Below are positions 28,499 through 38,157 of a stretch of DNA of 64,000 bases, piece by piece (positions within the stretch are counted from its first letter, which is position 1; each line of letters begins with the position of its first letter). The notes below the pieces were generated by a model. That model saw nothing but the letters and a program-made list of their open reading frames with translations, did not search any database and had not been told where the DNA came from. The position numbers were made by a program, and so were the translations under genes. Origin of the DNA: RECM01 sp047921215. Lineage in GTDB: Bacteria > Bacteroidota > Rhodothermia > Balneolales > Cyclonatronaceae. The DNA lies in the NCBI GenBank assembly GCA_047921215.1, contig JBLRWO010000005.1, positions 88,686 through 152,685 of the forward strand, written 5' to 3'.

Positions 28499-30247
28499 TT
28501 AGTACCAGGTAGTCAGATGTCTCGTAATCAGGTTTATACGATCTTCAAGTTCCCCCGTTTTCGGGGCGAGCAACTCCGGCTTCGGGAGGTCTGAGTTCAC
28601 ACTGATGTAGAACTTGATCTTGGGCTCGGTACCTGAGGGCCGCGCAGATATTACCGAACCGGTCTCCGTAAAAAACTGCAGTACATTCGAGGACGGGAAA
28701 TCGAGTTTTGTTACCCTGCCTGTGGCTATGTCCCGTTGAGTACCGTTGAGGTAGTCTCTGACCTGTACAATCTTTTCTCCCCCGAGTTCCGCCGGCGGAT
28801 TCTTCCTGAATGTATCCATCATAGTCTCAATTTCCTCTGCTCCCGCCTTACCCTTTTTGGTAAGAGAGATCAGCTTCTCACGGTAGATTCCGTACTCCAG
28901 GTAGAGACCGGTGAGGGCATCGATCAGGGTTTTTCCCTGCGATTTATACCAGGCCGCCATTTCGGCGATGGCCAGACAGGCAACAACGGCATCCTTATCG
29001 CGGACGTGGTCGCCGATCAGATACCCGTAGCTCTCTTCGCCGCCAGCAATGAATCGCTCTTTGCCTTCCAGCTCTGTCATCAATGCTCCGATGTATTTGA
29101 ATCCGGTGAGTACATTATAACAGGTTACACCCATGGATGCGGCGATCTTGTCGATCAGCCCGGTGGTAACGATCGTTTTTACCACATATTCATTCCCGTT
29201 CAGCCGGCCTTCTTCTCGCCACGCTTCCAGCAGATAGTGGATGAGCAGGCTGCCGGTCTGGTTACCGTTGAGCATGGTATAGCTGCTATTTCCGTTTTTT
29301 ACTGCCACACCCACCCGGTCGGCATCGGGGTCTGTGGCCATCACCAGGTCGGCACCGATGGTTTCGGCTTTCCGGATCGCGAGCGTCATGGCCTCCTCCT
29401 CCTCAGGATTCGGATAAACTACTGTCGGGAAATTGCCGTCGGTGATACACTGTTCTTCCACCAGGTTTACGTTCGTAAAACCCGCAGCTCTAAGGGTATC
29501 AGGCACGAGCCGGACAGCGGCCCCGTGGATGGGGGAGAACACGATGTTCAGATCGTTCTGCTCACGGATCACATCGGGGCGAACGATAGTGTTCAGCAGC
29601 CGGGCGATGTAGCGGTCGTCCATCTCCGCTCCGATCATGCTGATGTTCTCATCCACCGCATCAAAATTCACTTTTTCAATGCTGTCTACCCTGCTCACCT
29701 CCGCAATGATGTTTTTGTCGTGCGGTGCGATGACCTGTCCGCCGTCGCGCCAGTAGGCTTTGTAGCCGTTGTACTCGCGGGGATTGTGCGATGCAGTGAG
29801 CATCACACCGCTGTGGCAGTTCAGCTCGCGGATGGCGAACGAAAGCTCCGGGGTTGGGCGCAATGTGTCGAAAAAAAAGACCCGGATGCCATTGGCAGAG
29901 AATACTCCTGCTGTTACCCGTGCCAGTTCAACACCATTGTTCCGGTTGTCGTGGGCAATCACCACACATATCTGCTCTCCCGGATAGACTTTCTTCAGGT
30001 AGTTGCTGAGCCCCTGGGTAGCCATGCCGATGGTGTACCTGTTTACGCGATTGGTTCCATGCCCCATAATGCCGCGCAGGCCGCCTGTTCCGAATTCCAG
30101 GTCGCGGTAAAAGGCATCGGTGAGTTCATCAAACCGTTTCTCATCCAGCATCTTTCGGATGGCTGCTTTGGTTCCGGTATCATAGTTGCCGTTAATCCAG
30201 GTTTTGATACGTGCGGCAACGGCCGCATCGGGATGGTTAATGCTCAT
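28499..30247 (-). CDS. Phospho-sugar mutase (phosphoglucomutase/phosphomannomutase family)
   Basis: A 582-residue alpha-D-phosphohexomutase interconverting hexose 1- and 6-phosphates. The phosphoserine loop is TASHNP (Ser153), the metal loop DPDADR (Asp306, 308, 310), sugar binding GGEESYGYLIGDHVRDKD, and the phosphate-binding loop ISARPSGTEPKIKFYIS at the C-terminus. The 580-residue size and the EFGTGGLRGIMGHGTNRVN start match the phosphoglucomutase/phosphopentomutase 2-like subfamily (PgcA/PGM2 type). A 5' region of 250 bp separates it from the divergent Acg-like gene. Confidence 0.93.
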   Translation of the reverse strand: MSINHPDAAVAARIKTWINGNYDTGTKAAIRKMLDEKRFDELTDAFYRDLEFGTGGLRGIMGHGTNRVNRYTIGMATQGLSNYLKKVYPGEQICVVIAHDNRNNGVELARVTAGVFSANGIRVFFFDTLRPTPELSFAIRELNCHSGVMLTASHNPREYNGYKAYWRDGGQVIAPHDKNIIAEVSRVDSIEKVNFDAVDENISMIGAEMDDRYIARLLNTIVRPDVIREQNDLNIVFSPIHGAAVRLVPDTLRAAGFTNVNLVEEQCITDGNFPTVVYPNPEEEEAMTLAIRKAETIGADLVMATDPDADRVGVAVKNGNSSYTMLNGNQTGSLLIHYLLEAWREEGRLNGNEYVVKTIVTTGLIDKIAASMGVTCYNVLTGFKYIGALMTELEGKERFIAGGEESYGYLIGDHVRDKDAVVACLAIAEMAAWYKSQGKTLIDALTGLYLEYGIYREKLISLTKKGKAGAEEIETMMDTFRKNPPAELGGEKIVQVRDYLNGTQRDIATGRVTKLDFPSSNVLQFFTETGSVISARPSGTEPKIKFYISVNSDLPKPELLAPKTGELEDRINLITRHLTTWY

Positions 30248-30494
30248 TGTTCAGATAAATATGTTGGTAATAACAGGGTCAGCCTGAAGATATATGACGA
30301 TCTGCTATCCGGAACAGGGCGATCTGTTCCGGGTTCGGTCTTGTGGCATATACGTTTCATGCATCAGAACATGCCATGCTGAAAATATAGTATTATTACC
30401 GCAACTGGTAACATACTTGATGTCGGACGTAAATCGTTACTGGTTTTACCGGCAGGAATAAACCGGCCGGCATCCAACCCGAAGGGTTACTACC

Positions 30495-31589
30495 ATGAAT
30501 AGCTTGCAAGTCTCTGGTGTGGACAGGGGTTTGCTCACCAGCCTGGTGCAATCCGCCACGTATGCACCATCACTTCTGAACACACAGCCCTGGAAATTCA
30601 GGATTTCTGAAAAAGACAATACGATCACCGTTTTACCCGATCCGGACCGCCGGCTTGACTGGCTTGATCCCGATAACAGGTACCTCTACATCAGTCTTGG
30701 GTGCGCCGTTGAAAACCTGATTATTGCTGCTGAAAATGCCGGGTTACAGTCGTCGGTTCAGTATCAGCATTATGCTGACGAAAAGCTGACCACCGCTTCC
30801 GTGCATTTTAAAAAGGGTAACGGTAAGCAGGCTGATCAGAAGCAGCCTGTTGAAGACCAGAAAGCTGAGAACCATACTGCTAAGAGCTATACTGTTCAGA
30901 ACCATGCTGGCCAGAAACAGGCCGGCAGCCTGTATGAGTTCATCCCGCTCAGGCGGACCAACAGGACGATGTACAACAAAAAGCCTGTACCTGCCGAAAT
31001 CATTGAGAGGCTGAACAACATCAGAAAAGAACCGGGTCAGAATATTACCATCTATTCCGGAACTACAAGGGCATCCGAAATAGGCCGTCTGGTTATGAAA
31101 GCCGATTTTATGCTGCTTGGCAGCCATGAACAGAGGATTGAAACCCTGAAATGGACTCGTTTCAACCATAAAGAGGAAAAAAAGAACCGCGACGGGGTCA
31201 GTTTCCGGAGTATCGGCGGCATGAATGTGCCGAAATGGATTGGCCGCTCATGGATGTACCTGTTCAGGAACGGTGACTCCGAGGCACGTCATGATGCAAA
31301 AAAACTGAAATCATCATCAGCCCTGGTGCTGTTTTCATCGGAACAGGACCATGAAACGAGCTGGTTCCAGTCGGGAAGGGTACTGCAGCGGTTTCTGCTT
31401 CACACAACTGCCGAAGGGCTGCAACATGCTTATATCAACAGTCCGTGTGAGGTCAGGCAGGTAAGGGAAGAGCTGAAAAGGTGTCTCCACCTGAGCACAT
31501 ACCGCCCTCAGATCCTGCTCAGAATTGGCTACGCGAAGGAGGCTGCTCCGTCGGAGCGACGACCGGTTCAGGAAGTGATTGTTGCGTAA
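30495..31589 (+). CDS. Acg-like nitroreductase-fold flavoprotein
   Basis: The 364-residue protein resembles the Acg family (nitroreductase-like proteins thought to sequester FMN, named from mycobacterial Acg). Recognisable blocks are SATYAPSLLNTQPWKFRI, PDPDRRLDWLDPDNRYLYISLGCAVENL, PLRRTNRTMYNKKPVP and the C-terminal RPQILLRIGYAKE. An unusual Gln/Lys/His-rich, internally repetitive linker occupies about residues 108-144 and looks like an expansion. Its 3' end overlaps the convergent bPH2 gene by 71 bp. Confidence 0.8.
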   Translation: MNSLQVSGVDRGLLTSLVQSATYAPSLLNTQPWKFRISEKDNTITVLPDPDRRLDWLDPDNRYLYISLGCAVENLIIAAENAGLQSSVQYQHYADEKLTTASVHFKKGNGKQADQKQPVEDQKAENHTAKSYTVQNHAGQKQAGSLYEFIPLRRTNRTMYNKKPVPAEIIERLNNIRKEPGQNITIYSGTTRASEIGRLVMKADFMLLGSHEQRIETLKWTRFNHKEEKKNRDGVSFRSIGGMNVPKWIGRSWMYLFRNGDSEARHDAKKLKSSSALVLFSSEQDHETSWFQSGRVLQRFLLHTTAEGLQHAYINSPCEVRQVREELKRCLHLSTYRPQILLRIGYAKEAAPSERRPVQEVIVA

Positions 31590-33075
31590 ATCCCGGAACA
31601 AAGGTCTCGCCGGATTCAATTCGGGGCGCATAATTTCCGGGAGCGGCCCAGTGGAAAAACTCGGCGGCTGTTTCGCGGTCAAGATCCTGTACGGTAAAGG
31701 GATGCCCGCCGTCGCCCGATGCAACCGTAGCTGTGAACGAGGCCAGGTTGAGCCTGCGCTGAAAGGGATTGGCAATCAGATCGGCGGCCTGAATGCGGTG
31801 TATCCTGATGAAAGCGGTGGTGAGGGCCAGCGCCCGCGACCGTATTACCACGGTGTGATCGAAGATGCCGGCGGCTGAATCCCGGTATCGTCGGATTCCC
31901 AGCCACACGCCAAAGGGAAGCAACAATAACGGATACCAGGCCAGATCGAGAAATATGATTGCGGGTACGACCAGGAAAAGAAGAATTGGCCTGACGCCCC
32001 TGAAAATGAACCTGAACCGGGATCGCCTAGGTGGAGTAACCGCCCCGGTACTAACGTTAAATTCCGGCAGCATATGTTCGATAAAAGTCTGTACATCCCT
32101 TTTTTTCATCAGCGGTGCGACAATTGTGGACCGGTTTCCGGCTTCATCCCCGTAACCGGCACTCTCCAGATAGATGGTCGCGTAGCCGAATGGTTGCCGC
32201 AGGATTCCCTCCACCACCCGGATGGCCTGTATCCTGTGATAGGGGATGGAAACCGTTTTCTGTTCAAACAATCCGCTCTGCACTACGAGCCCCTGTTTCT
32301 GCCTGATCAGCCGGAAATTATAGAATCGGATGAGGGTACCAAAGAAGGAGAGCAGCCAGGCCGCAATTACGAGTCCGACGATAATGGTAACCCAAAACTG
32401 ACCGGCCGAAAGGATGAACCGTTCCATATATTCGGCCATCTCTTCCTCATCAATACTCTGCTGAACCTGTGAAAAGATGGTGCCAATTACAGACAGGGCT
32501 ATACCAAAGCTGCCGGCAGTGGTGGCGGCAATAAACAGGTGCCGGGGCTGCAGAACCCATGTCTCGTTGGGAGAGATGGCATCAACACCAGTACCACCAC
32601 CTGCATCAGCATCTGCTTCCTCACCTTCATCAGCCGTTTTTTTTTCGCCGTTAAGCAGTTCTTTCAAGAGGTTGGCATCTTCGAGTGTGAGGGCGTTGAT
32701 CTCGGCCCCGGAGCGGTTGTCGCCGGCGGTCTGAACAGTAAGGCTAACCAGCCCGAACATCCTCTGTATGATGCCCGAACGCACATCGATAACCTGTATG
32801 CGCTCCTTCGGGATGTACTTCTTTCTGCGCACCAGTAAACCGTGTTCAATGCGCAGTTCATCATCTTCAACACGGTAGGTGAAACGGTACCAGCGTACCA
32901 CGCCACCAATAAAAAGGAAGGCGATAAATGCGAACGCGATCGAAAGATTGATGATCTGCGACTCGGAGCCCGTTCCCACGAAAAGGACAATGATGAGCGG
33001 GATCAGCATTTCTCTCAGCGAGCGCAGTGCACCGGTTACAGCAGCAACAGGATGTTGGCGTCTGGGTTCAAACAT
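31519..33075 (-). CDS. Membrane protein with repeated bPH2 domains (YdbT-like)
   Basis: A 518-residue inner-membrane protein with bacterial PH-like (bPH2, DUF304) modules. Each is a pair of membrane helices followed by a beta-rich piece with RIQVIDVRSGIIQRMFGLVSLTVQTAG, YHRIQAIRVVEGILRQPFGYATIYLES or RIHRIQAADLIANPFQRRLNLASF, so three repeats are visible. The pair with the upstream gene corresponds to the YdbS-YdbT arrangement of Bacillus; in that genus it is linked to resistance to an antimicrobial peptide. It overlaps the upstream gene by 8 bp. A Gly/Ala/acidic low-complexity segment separates repeats 1 and 2. Confidence 0.85.
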   Translation of the reverse strand: MFEPRRQHPVAAVTGALRSLREMLIPLIIVLFVGTGSESQIINLSIAFAFIAFLFIGGVVRWYRFTYRVEDDELRIEHGLLVRRKKYIPKERIQVIDVRSGIIQRMFGLVSLTVQTAGDNRSGAEINALTLEDANLLKELLNGEKKTADEGEEADADAGGGTGVDAISPNETWVLQPRHLFIAATTAGSFGIALSVIGTIFSQVQQSIDEEEMAEYMERFILSAGQFWVTIIVGLVIAAWLLSFFGTLIRFYNFRLIRQKQGLVVQSGLFEQKTVSIPYHRIQAIRVVEGILRQPFGYATIYLESAGYGDEAGNRSTIVAPLMKKRDVQTFIEHMLPEFNVSTGAVTPPRRSRFRFIFRGVRPILLFLVVPAIIFLDLAWYPLLLLPFGVWLGIRRYRDSAAGIFDHTVVIRSRALALTTAFIRIHRIQAADLIANPFQRRLNLASFTATVASGDGGHPFTVQDLDRETAAEFFHWAAPGNYAPRIESGETFVPGFTQQSLPEPVVAPTEQPPSRSQF

Positions 33076-33547
33076 CTTCCCTGGCTACCCTGGCAAGTTT
33101 GGAGATGTGATTGCGTACATGGTCGGCAGTTTCATCGTCGAGTGCTGGAATCTCGTGCATGGTTGCTGCCGTGGAAATGGTAACCGACGACAGTCCGAAA
33201 TACCTGAGAATCGGACCCTGGCGGGTATCAACATGCTGAATCCGGTTCACAGGAATCAGGGTTCGTTTGATGATGAAGACCCCCCGTATAAGATCAATTT
33301 CCGACTCGGCAATCGTGTAGCGCCATTTACGCCAGCGGAGTTCCGGAATAATGGCAATATCAAACAGGCCTGTCATCAGAACAAACAGTATCCCTATCCA
33401 TGCTGGCCACATCGGAAAATCCTCCGTAAACACAAAAACAAGATAGACGATAAGCATCGTGAAATAGAACATCACAGTAAGCACCGCATTGATCCGCCAT
33501 GCTGTGATGGCTTTGGGGTGAATATGTTCCCGGGGTTCTGGCCTCAT
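33068..33547 (-). CDS. Single bPH2-domain membrane protein (YdbS-like)
   Basis: The 159-residue protein has two N-terminal membrane helices (INAVLTVMFYFTMLIVYLVFVF and PAWIGILFVLMTGLFDIAII) and one PH-like domain with LRWRKWRYTIAESEIDLIRG and RIQHVDTRQGPILRYFGLSSVTISTA. It is translationally coupled to the larger bPH2 protein through an 8-bp overlap, and the two probably form a complex. Function in this lineage is unknown. The upstream 7-bp tandem repeat at 33623-33691 lies in its presumed promoter region. Confidence 0.85.
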   Translation of the reverse strand: MRPEPREHIHPKAITAWRINAVLTVMFYFTMLIVYLVFVFTEDFPMWPAWIGILFVLMTGLFDIAIIPELRWRKWRYTIAESEIDLIRGVFIIKRTLIPVNRIQHVDTRQGPILRYFGLSSVTISTAATMHEIPALDDETADHVRNHISKLARVAREDV

Positions 33548-33622
33548 TAATTATATAATCTGGTTGAATACCGGCACCGTCTGCCCGCAATCCGGTACAT
33601 AAACTGGAAAAAATCAGCAAAT

Positions 33623-33691
33623 CTCAATACTCAATACTCAATACTCAATACTCAATACTCAATACTCAATACTCAATACTCAATACTCAAT
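33623..33691. repeat. Heptanucleotide tandem repeat, about ten copies of CTCAATA
   Basis: Nine perfect CTCAATA units (33623-33685) are followed by a partial CTCAAT. The array lies between the divergent bPH2 operon start (33547) and the HAD gene (33845), so copy-number change could alter spacing in this promoter region. A degenerate array of the same unit is at 44559-44591. It is not a CRISPR: the unit is 7 bp without spacers. Confidence 0.95.
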
Positions 33692-33844
33692 CAAATCTGG
33701 CCTTAAAAATAAGCTTTGATTCTGTCAATAGAAACGAGCGGCACATGGGAGTTATTCCATCACTGTACCGGTATGATCAACAACGTAGTACTGTCATTTG
33801 CCCGGTCATTGTGTATCTTGGGCATTGTTTAAAACAAGGACCCC

Positions 33845-34540
33845 GTGAAGAGACCCGAATTCATCTATTTCGACCTGGACGACACACTGCTCGATCATAA
33901 ACGTGCAGAAAAGGCTGCCCTGCGCGACATATGGTATCACTACGATTACCTGAGGCAGATCAGCACGGTTAAGTTGCAGAACGAATATCAGAAAGTAAAC
34001 AAGCTGCTGTGGGACGAGTACGGCAGCGGCAAAATCGACCGGGCCGAGCTGCAGCGAAGACGTTTTGAGGAAACGCTCGAAAACCTCGGTTTCGACGGAT
34101 CGGTATTTAATGAGATGGGACGAAGGTACATGGAGCGATACCGCATGCACTGGCACTGGATCGATGGAGCAGAAGAAGCACTCAAAGACCTGTCGCGCCG
34201 TTACCGGGTCGGATTCCTGACAAACGGGTTTTCTGAAACGCAGAAGCTGAAAGTACGCCATTTTGGCCTCGACCGCATTTCAGAGCACATTGTAATCTCT
34301 GAGGATGTCGGGGTGATGAAACCCGATCCCCGCATATTCAGCCATGCAACAAAACTGTCCGGTGTCGTTGCATCCTCCATTTTGTATGTTGGCGATTCCT
34401 GGACATCCGACATTCAGGGCGGCTCGGCCGCCGGATGGAACACAGCCTGGTTTGTAAAGGATACGAACGGGCAGGAAATACCGAAGGGCACGCTCGTTTT
34501 CAATGATTTTGCAGAGCTGACTGTACAACTGCTCGACTGA
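33845..34540 (+). CDS. HAD-superfamily hydrolase (YjjG-like nucleotidase type)
   Basis: The 231-residue protein starts at GTG with a clear AAGGA upstream. It has the HAD nucleophile motif FDLDDTLLDH near residue 12, motif II LTNGFSE, the motif III Lys in VGVMKPDPRIF, and YVGDSWTSDIQGG as motif IV, with a helical cap between motifs I and II. This is the pattern of pyrimidine 5'-nucleotidase YjjG-type HADs; the actual substrate could be another phosphate monoester. Confidence 0.88.
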   Translation: MKRPEFIYFDLDDTLLDHKRAEKAALRDIWYHYDYLRQISTVKLQNEYQKVNKLLWDEYGSGKIDRAELQRRRFEETLENLGFDGSVFNEMGRRYMERYRMHWHWIDGAEEALKDLSRRYRVGFLTNGFSETQKLKVRHFGLDRISEHIVISEDVGVMKPDPRIFSHATKLSGVVASSILYVGDSWTSDIQGGSAAGWNTAWFVKDTNGQEIPKGTLVFNDFAELTVQLLD

Positions 34541-34717
34541 GCGACACAGAGTAGTGATTAACACCGAGTATAAACCCGCTTTAGCCACCCGATGGATAAT
34601 AGGTCCGGTTAACGTACACTGTACTTCAACCTGTTGTCTCAACGGGTTTTTATGGGTACGAGCTGTCCGTTTAGCGGATGGTGGTAACTGAACAGTCCCG
34701 AGATAAATCCTCCGCTG

Positions 34718-35815
34718 ATGAGTACTCTGAAGATTCGTCTGGCCGTTGAGTCAGACAATGACAGTATACTGGCCCTGGCTGCGAGATGCCCCCAGGAGGG
34801 AATGATCACCTTTTTCCCCAGCAGGACACCACGGTTCAATACGTTGCACAGGTTGCTCGATCCCGGATCCTGGCACTACGTGGCTGTAAAGGGTGGTCAG
34901 GTTGTGGGTTTGGTTGGTGTGGTCCATTTCCGGGTCAGAATTCTCGACAGAATCTGCAGGATCGGCTTTATGATGGACCTCCGGCTCGATAAGGCCTACC
35001 GGAGCGGAACAACGGCATTTCGTCTGGTCAGCAAAGCAGTAGACCACGTACTGGAGTCAGACATCGATCTGGTGATCGGTAATTTCCTGAAGCAGAACCG
35101 GCGCCCGATGGTGTTCGCCAGTGGCCGTGCGGGCATCCCTGCATCACTCTTTCTGGGCGATAACCGAATATTCAATCTCATTCCGGTCAGAAAAATGAGT
35201 ACCGGCGGGCGTTTCAGTATAAGAAAGGCAACCAGTGCCGACATCCCGGAGATTGTGGATATCCAAAGCAGATACGCTTTGAATTACCGGATCGCACCTG
35301 TTCCCGAAGAGGACCGGCTTCGCTACCTGCTCAATAATGTGGAAGGCTTCTCACTCGACCGCATACTGCTGGCTTGCGAAAATGGGCGAATCCGTGCGGT
35401 GACAGCCCTTTGGGATGAGCATTTTTACAAAAGCTACCAGGTACTGAAGCTGAGCCCGGGTATTGAGGTGGTTAATAACCTGATAAAAGCCCTGTCTTTT
35501 GTGCTGCCTATGCCACATCCCATTCAATTGAATGAACCGTTGCGTCAATTGTCAATGGTCATGTATGCACATGATAACTGTCCAGAGGCACTCAACACTC
35601 TGTTCAGGTTTACCAATAATACCTACCGCGGATCGGGCTATACCCTCATTACCCTCTATGCACAGGAGCGTGATCCTGTCTTCCGGCTGCTGAAGGGTTT
35701 TCCGGGAGTATCGGTTAAAAGCGAAATGTATTTGTTCGCCAGTGATGCTGCTTTGTATGAAAAGATCAGGGAGGATCCGAGAGGGGATTTGCTGGATTTG
35801 ACGCTGACGCTGTAA
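34718..35815 (+). CDS. GNAT-like double acetyltransferase-fold protein
   Basis: A 365-residue soluble protein. Residues 1-160 have the GNAT beta-alpha order (IRLAVESDNDSILALA, HYVAVKGGQVVGLVGVVHFRV, RIGFMMDLRLDKAYRSGTTAFRLVSKA), and residues of about 170-360 repeat the pattern (FSIRKATSADIPEIVDIQ). It therefore resembles a two-domain acetyltransferase. The acceptor is unknown and the acetyl-CoA loop is weak. No operon partner: the HAD gene is 177 bp upstream and purL 119 bp downstream on the same strand. Confidence 0.65.
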   Translation: MSTLKIRLAVESDNDSILALAARCPQEGMITFFPSRTPRFNTLHRLLDPGSWHYVAVKGGQVVGLVGVVHFRVRILDRICRIGFMMDLRLDKAYRSGTTAFRLVSKAVDHVLESDIDLVIGNFLKQNRRPMVFASGRAGIPASLFLGDNRIFNLIPVRKMSTGGRFSIRKATSADIPEIVDIQSRYALNYRIAPVPEEDRLRYLLNNVEGFSLDRILLACENGRIRAVTALWDEHFYKSYQVLKLSPGIEVVNNLIKALSFVLPMPHPIQLNEPLRQLSMVMYAHDNCPEALNTLFRFTNNTYRGSGYTLITLYAQERDPVFRLLKGFPGVSVKSEMYLFASDAALYEKIREDPRGDLLDLTLTL

Positions 35816-35934
35816 GAAACAACAGAACACGTGTAACCGGCAGGGATGCCATTGAAAATACCTGCATTTTTTAAAGATTGACGGCATGAATCCTCTTATA
35901 TTTTAAGCCGTAAATCCGAACGATAAAACCCCTG

Positions 35935-38157
35935 ATGATGAAAGAGCCTCTTGTTACACCGGAACTTGCCAGAGAACACGGCCTGAACGATGAAGAATTT
36001 GAAAAGATAAAGGATTTTCTGGGCCGCGTACCGACCTTCACGGAACTGGGGGTCTATTCGGTGATGTGGAGCGAGCACTGCTCGTACAAAAACTCCATCG
36101 CCGTACTCAAAACCCTGCCCAAAAAAGGGCCGCATCTTCTGGTGGAAGCCGGAGAGGAGAATGCCGGCCTGGTCGATATCGGCGACGGCCTGGCGTGTGC
36201 TTTCAAGATCGAAAGCCATAACCACCCCTCGGCCGTGGAGCCCTATCAGGGCGCGGCGACCGGTGTGGGCGGTATCCATCGCGATATTTTTACCATGGGG
36301 GCCCGTCCGGTGGCGTCGCTGAACTCGCTGCGCTTCGGGTCGCTCGAAAATCCACGCGTGCGTTATCTGTTCGACGGTGTGGTTCGCGGCATTGCCGATT
36401 ACGGTAACTCGTTCGGTGTACCCACGGTTGCGGGCGACATCTTTTTTGATGAAAGTTACGAAGGCAATCCACTGGTAAATGCCATGAGCGTGGGACTGGT
36501 AAAAGTGGGTGAAACCGCCTCGGCCATAGCGAAGGGGCCGGGCAATCCGGTCATCATCGTGGGCTCCAGTACCGGGCGCGATGGTATTCACGGGGCCACG
36601 TTTGCCTCCGAAGACCTCAGCGAAGACAACGAATCGAAACGCCCCAATGTTCAGGTGGGCGACCCGTTCACCGAGAAGCTTCTGCTGGAAGCATCCCTCG
36701 AGGCCCTGAAAACAGGTGCCGTGGTCGGAATGCAGGACATGGGTGCGGCAGGCATCGCCTGTTCCACCTCAGAGATGAGTGCCAAGGGAAAAAGCGGCAT
36801 GCGCATCGACCTTGATAAAGTACCGATGCGGGAAGAGGGGATGACAGCCTATGAACTGCTGCTGTCCGAAAGCCAGGAACGCATGCTGGTGGTTGCTGAA
36901 AAAGGCCGGGAGCAGGAAATTATCGACATCTACGAAAAATGGGACCTGAACGCTATTGTGATTGGCGAGGTGACTTCCGGCGATATGGTGGTGTACTACC
37001 GCGACGGTGAGGAGAAGGCCAGTATACCGGCCGATTCTCTCGTACTTGGTGGGGGCGCCCCGGTGTACATCCGCGAGACCCGCCGCCCCGACTATCTGGA
37101 TAAAAAGCATGCTTTTGATTTTTCGACCCTGAACCCTCCGGCCAACTATAACGAAACCCTGCTCAAAATGCTTTCGTCGCCCAACGTCGCGTCAAAACGC
37201 TGGGTGTTTGAACAGTACGACCACATGGTCCGCACCAATACGGTAGTGGGTCCGGGGCCGTCGGATGCGGCCGTTATCCGGATCAAGGACTCCAACAAGG
37301 GCCTTGCTGTAAAAACCGATTGCAACGGCCGCTATGTGTATCTCAACCCGAGAGCAGGTGGGCGGATCGCTGTTGCAGAAGCCGCCCGTAATGTGGTCTG
37401 CACCGGAGCCAAACCGGTGGCTGTTACCAACTGCCTCAATTTCGGGAATCCCTACAAGCCTGAGGTGTACTGGGTATTTAAGGAGGCGGTAGGCGGCATG
37501 GGCGATGCCTGCATTGCGCTGCAGACCCCGGTTACCGGCGGCAATGTGAGCCTGTATAACGAAAACCCGAAAGGAGCGGTCTTCCCGACACCGACCATCG
37601 GTATGCTTGGAATCATCGAGGATATGGCGCACGTTACTACTGCGGCGCTGACCGGTGAACATGAATTGCTTTATATCGGGGCTCCGCGAAGTGGCCTGGG
37701 CGGATCGGAATACCTTAGCCACATCCATGGCCTGACCGAGGGCGATGCGCCTTTCATCGATCTTGAATTTGAGGCCAACCTGCAATCGGTGCTGCTGGAT
37801 GCAATCAGGAATGGTCTCATTAAGTCAGCCCATGACATTTCCGACGGAGGTCTGGCCGTAACACTGGCCGAGATGTGCATGTTTGGTGGTATCGGGGCCA
37901 GGGTCGATCTGAAAAAGCTTGGGGATGATCCCGTAGTGGTACTCTTCAGCGAAGCCCAGTCGGGCGTAGTAGTGGCCGTTGCTGGTGATGACCTGGAAAA
38001 GGCCACGGCGCACTTCGAGCGGTCGGCCATACCGGTGGAGCACATCGGCCGTGCCGGTGGCCGTTCCCTTGAGCTGGGAGAGCTGGTATCACTGCCGGTC
38101 GAAACCATGAAAGAACGGTATGAAGGGGCGATTCCTGAAGCGATGGAGGGAAAATAG
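35935..38157 (+). CDS. purL: Phosphoribosylformylglycinamidine synthase subunit PurL
   Basis: PurL performs the fourth step of purine synthesis, converting FGAR to FGAM with ammonia from PurQ and ATP. The 740-residue length is that of small PurL, which needs separate PurS and PurQ; neither is in the window. Landmarks are SVMWSEHCSYKNS, KIESHNHPSAVEPYQGAATGVGG, GRDGIHGATFAS, QDMGAAGIACSTSEM, and the second ATP-grasp-like half with VTGGNVSLYNE and HDISDGGLAVTLAEM. A second ATG immediately follows the first. Confidence 0.97.
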   Translation: MMKEPLVTPELAREHGLNDEEFEKIKDFLGRVPTFTELGVYSVMWSEHCSYKNSIAVLKTLPKKGPHLLVEAGEENAGLVDIGDGLACAFKIESHNHPSAVEPYQGAATGVGGIHRDIFTMGARPVASLNSLRFGSLENPRVRYLFDGVVRGIADYGNSFGVPTVAGDIFFDESYEGNPLVNAMSVGLVKVGETASAIAKGPGNPVIIVGSSTGRDGIHGATFASEDLSEDNESKRPNVQVGDPFTEKLLLEASLEALKTGAVVGMQDMGAAGIACSTSEMSAKGKSGMRIDLDKVPMREEGMTAYELLLSESQERMLVVAEKGREQEIIDIYEKWDLNAIVIGEVTSGDMVVYYRDGEEKASIPADSLVLGGGAPVYIRETRRPDYLDKKHAFDFSTLNPPANYNETLLKMLSSPNVASKRWVFEQYDHMVRTNTVVGPGPSDAAVIRIKDSNKGLAVKTDCNGRYVYLNPRAGGRIAVAEAARNVVCTGAKPVAVTNCLNFGNPYKPEVYWVFKEAVGGMGDACIALQTPVTGGNVSLYNENPKGAVFPTPTIGMLGIIEDMAHVTTAALTGEHELLYIGAPRSGLGGSEYLSHIHGLTEGDAPFIDLEFEANLQSVLLDAIRNGLIKSAHDISDGGLAVTLAEMCMFGGIGARVDLKKLGDDPVVVLFSEAQSGVVVAVAGDDLEKATAHFERSAIPVEHIGRAGGRSLELGELVSLPVETMKERYEGAIPEAMEGK

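Noticed and set aside
28736..30382. Rightward ORF of 548 codons opposite the phosphohexomutase
   Set aside because: Antisense shadow of a gene with clear active-site motifs; the sequence is low in helices and has no family resemblance.
33623..33691. CRISPR array
   Set aside because: Unit is 7 bp and contiguous without spacers.
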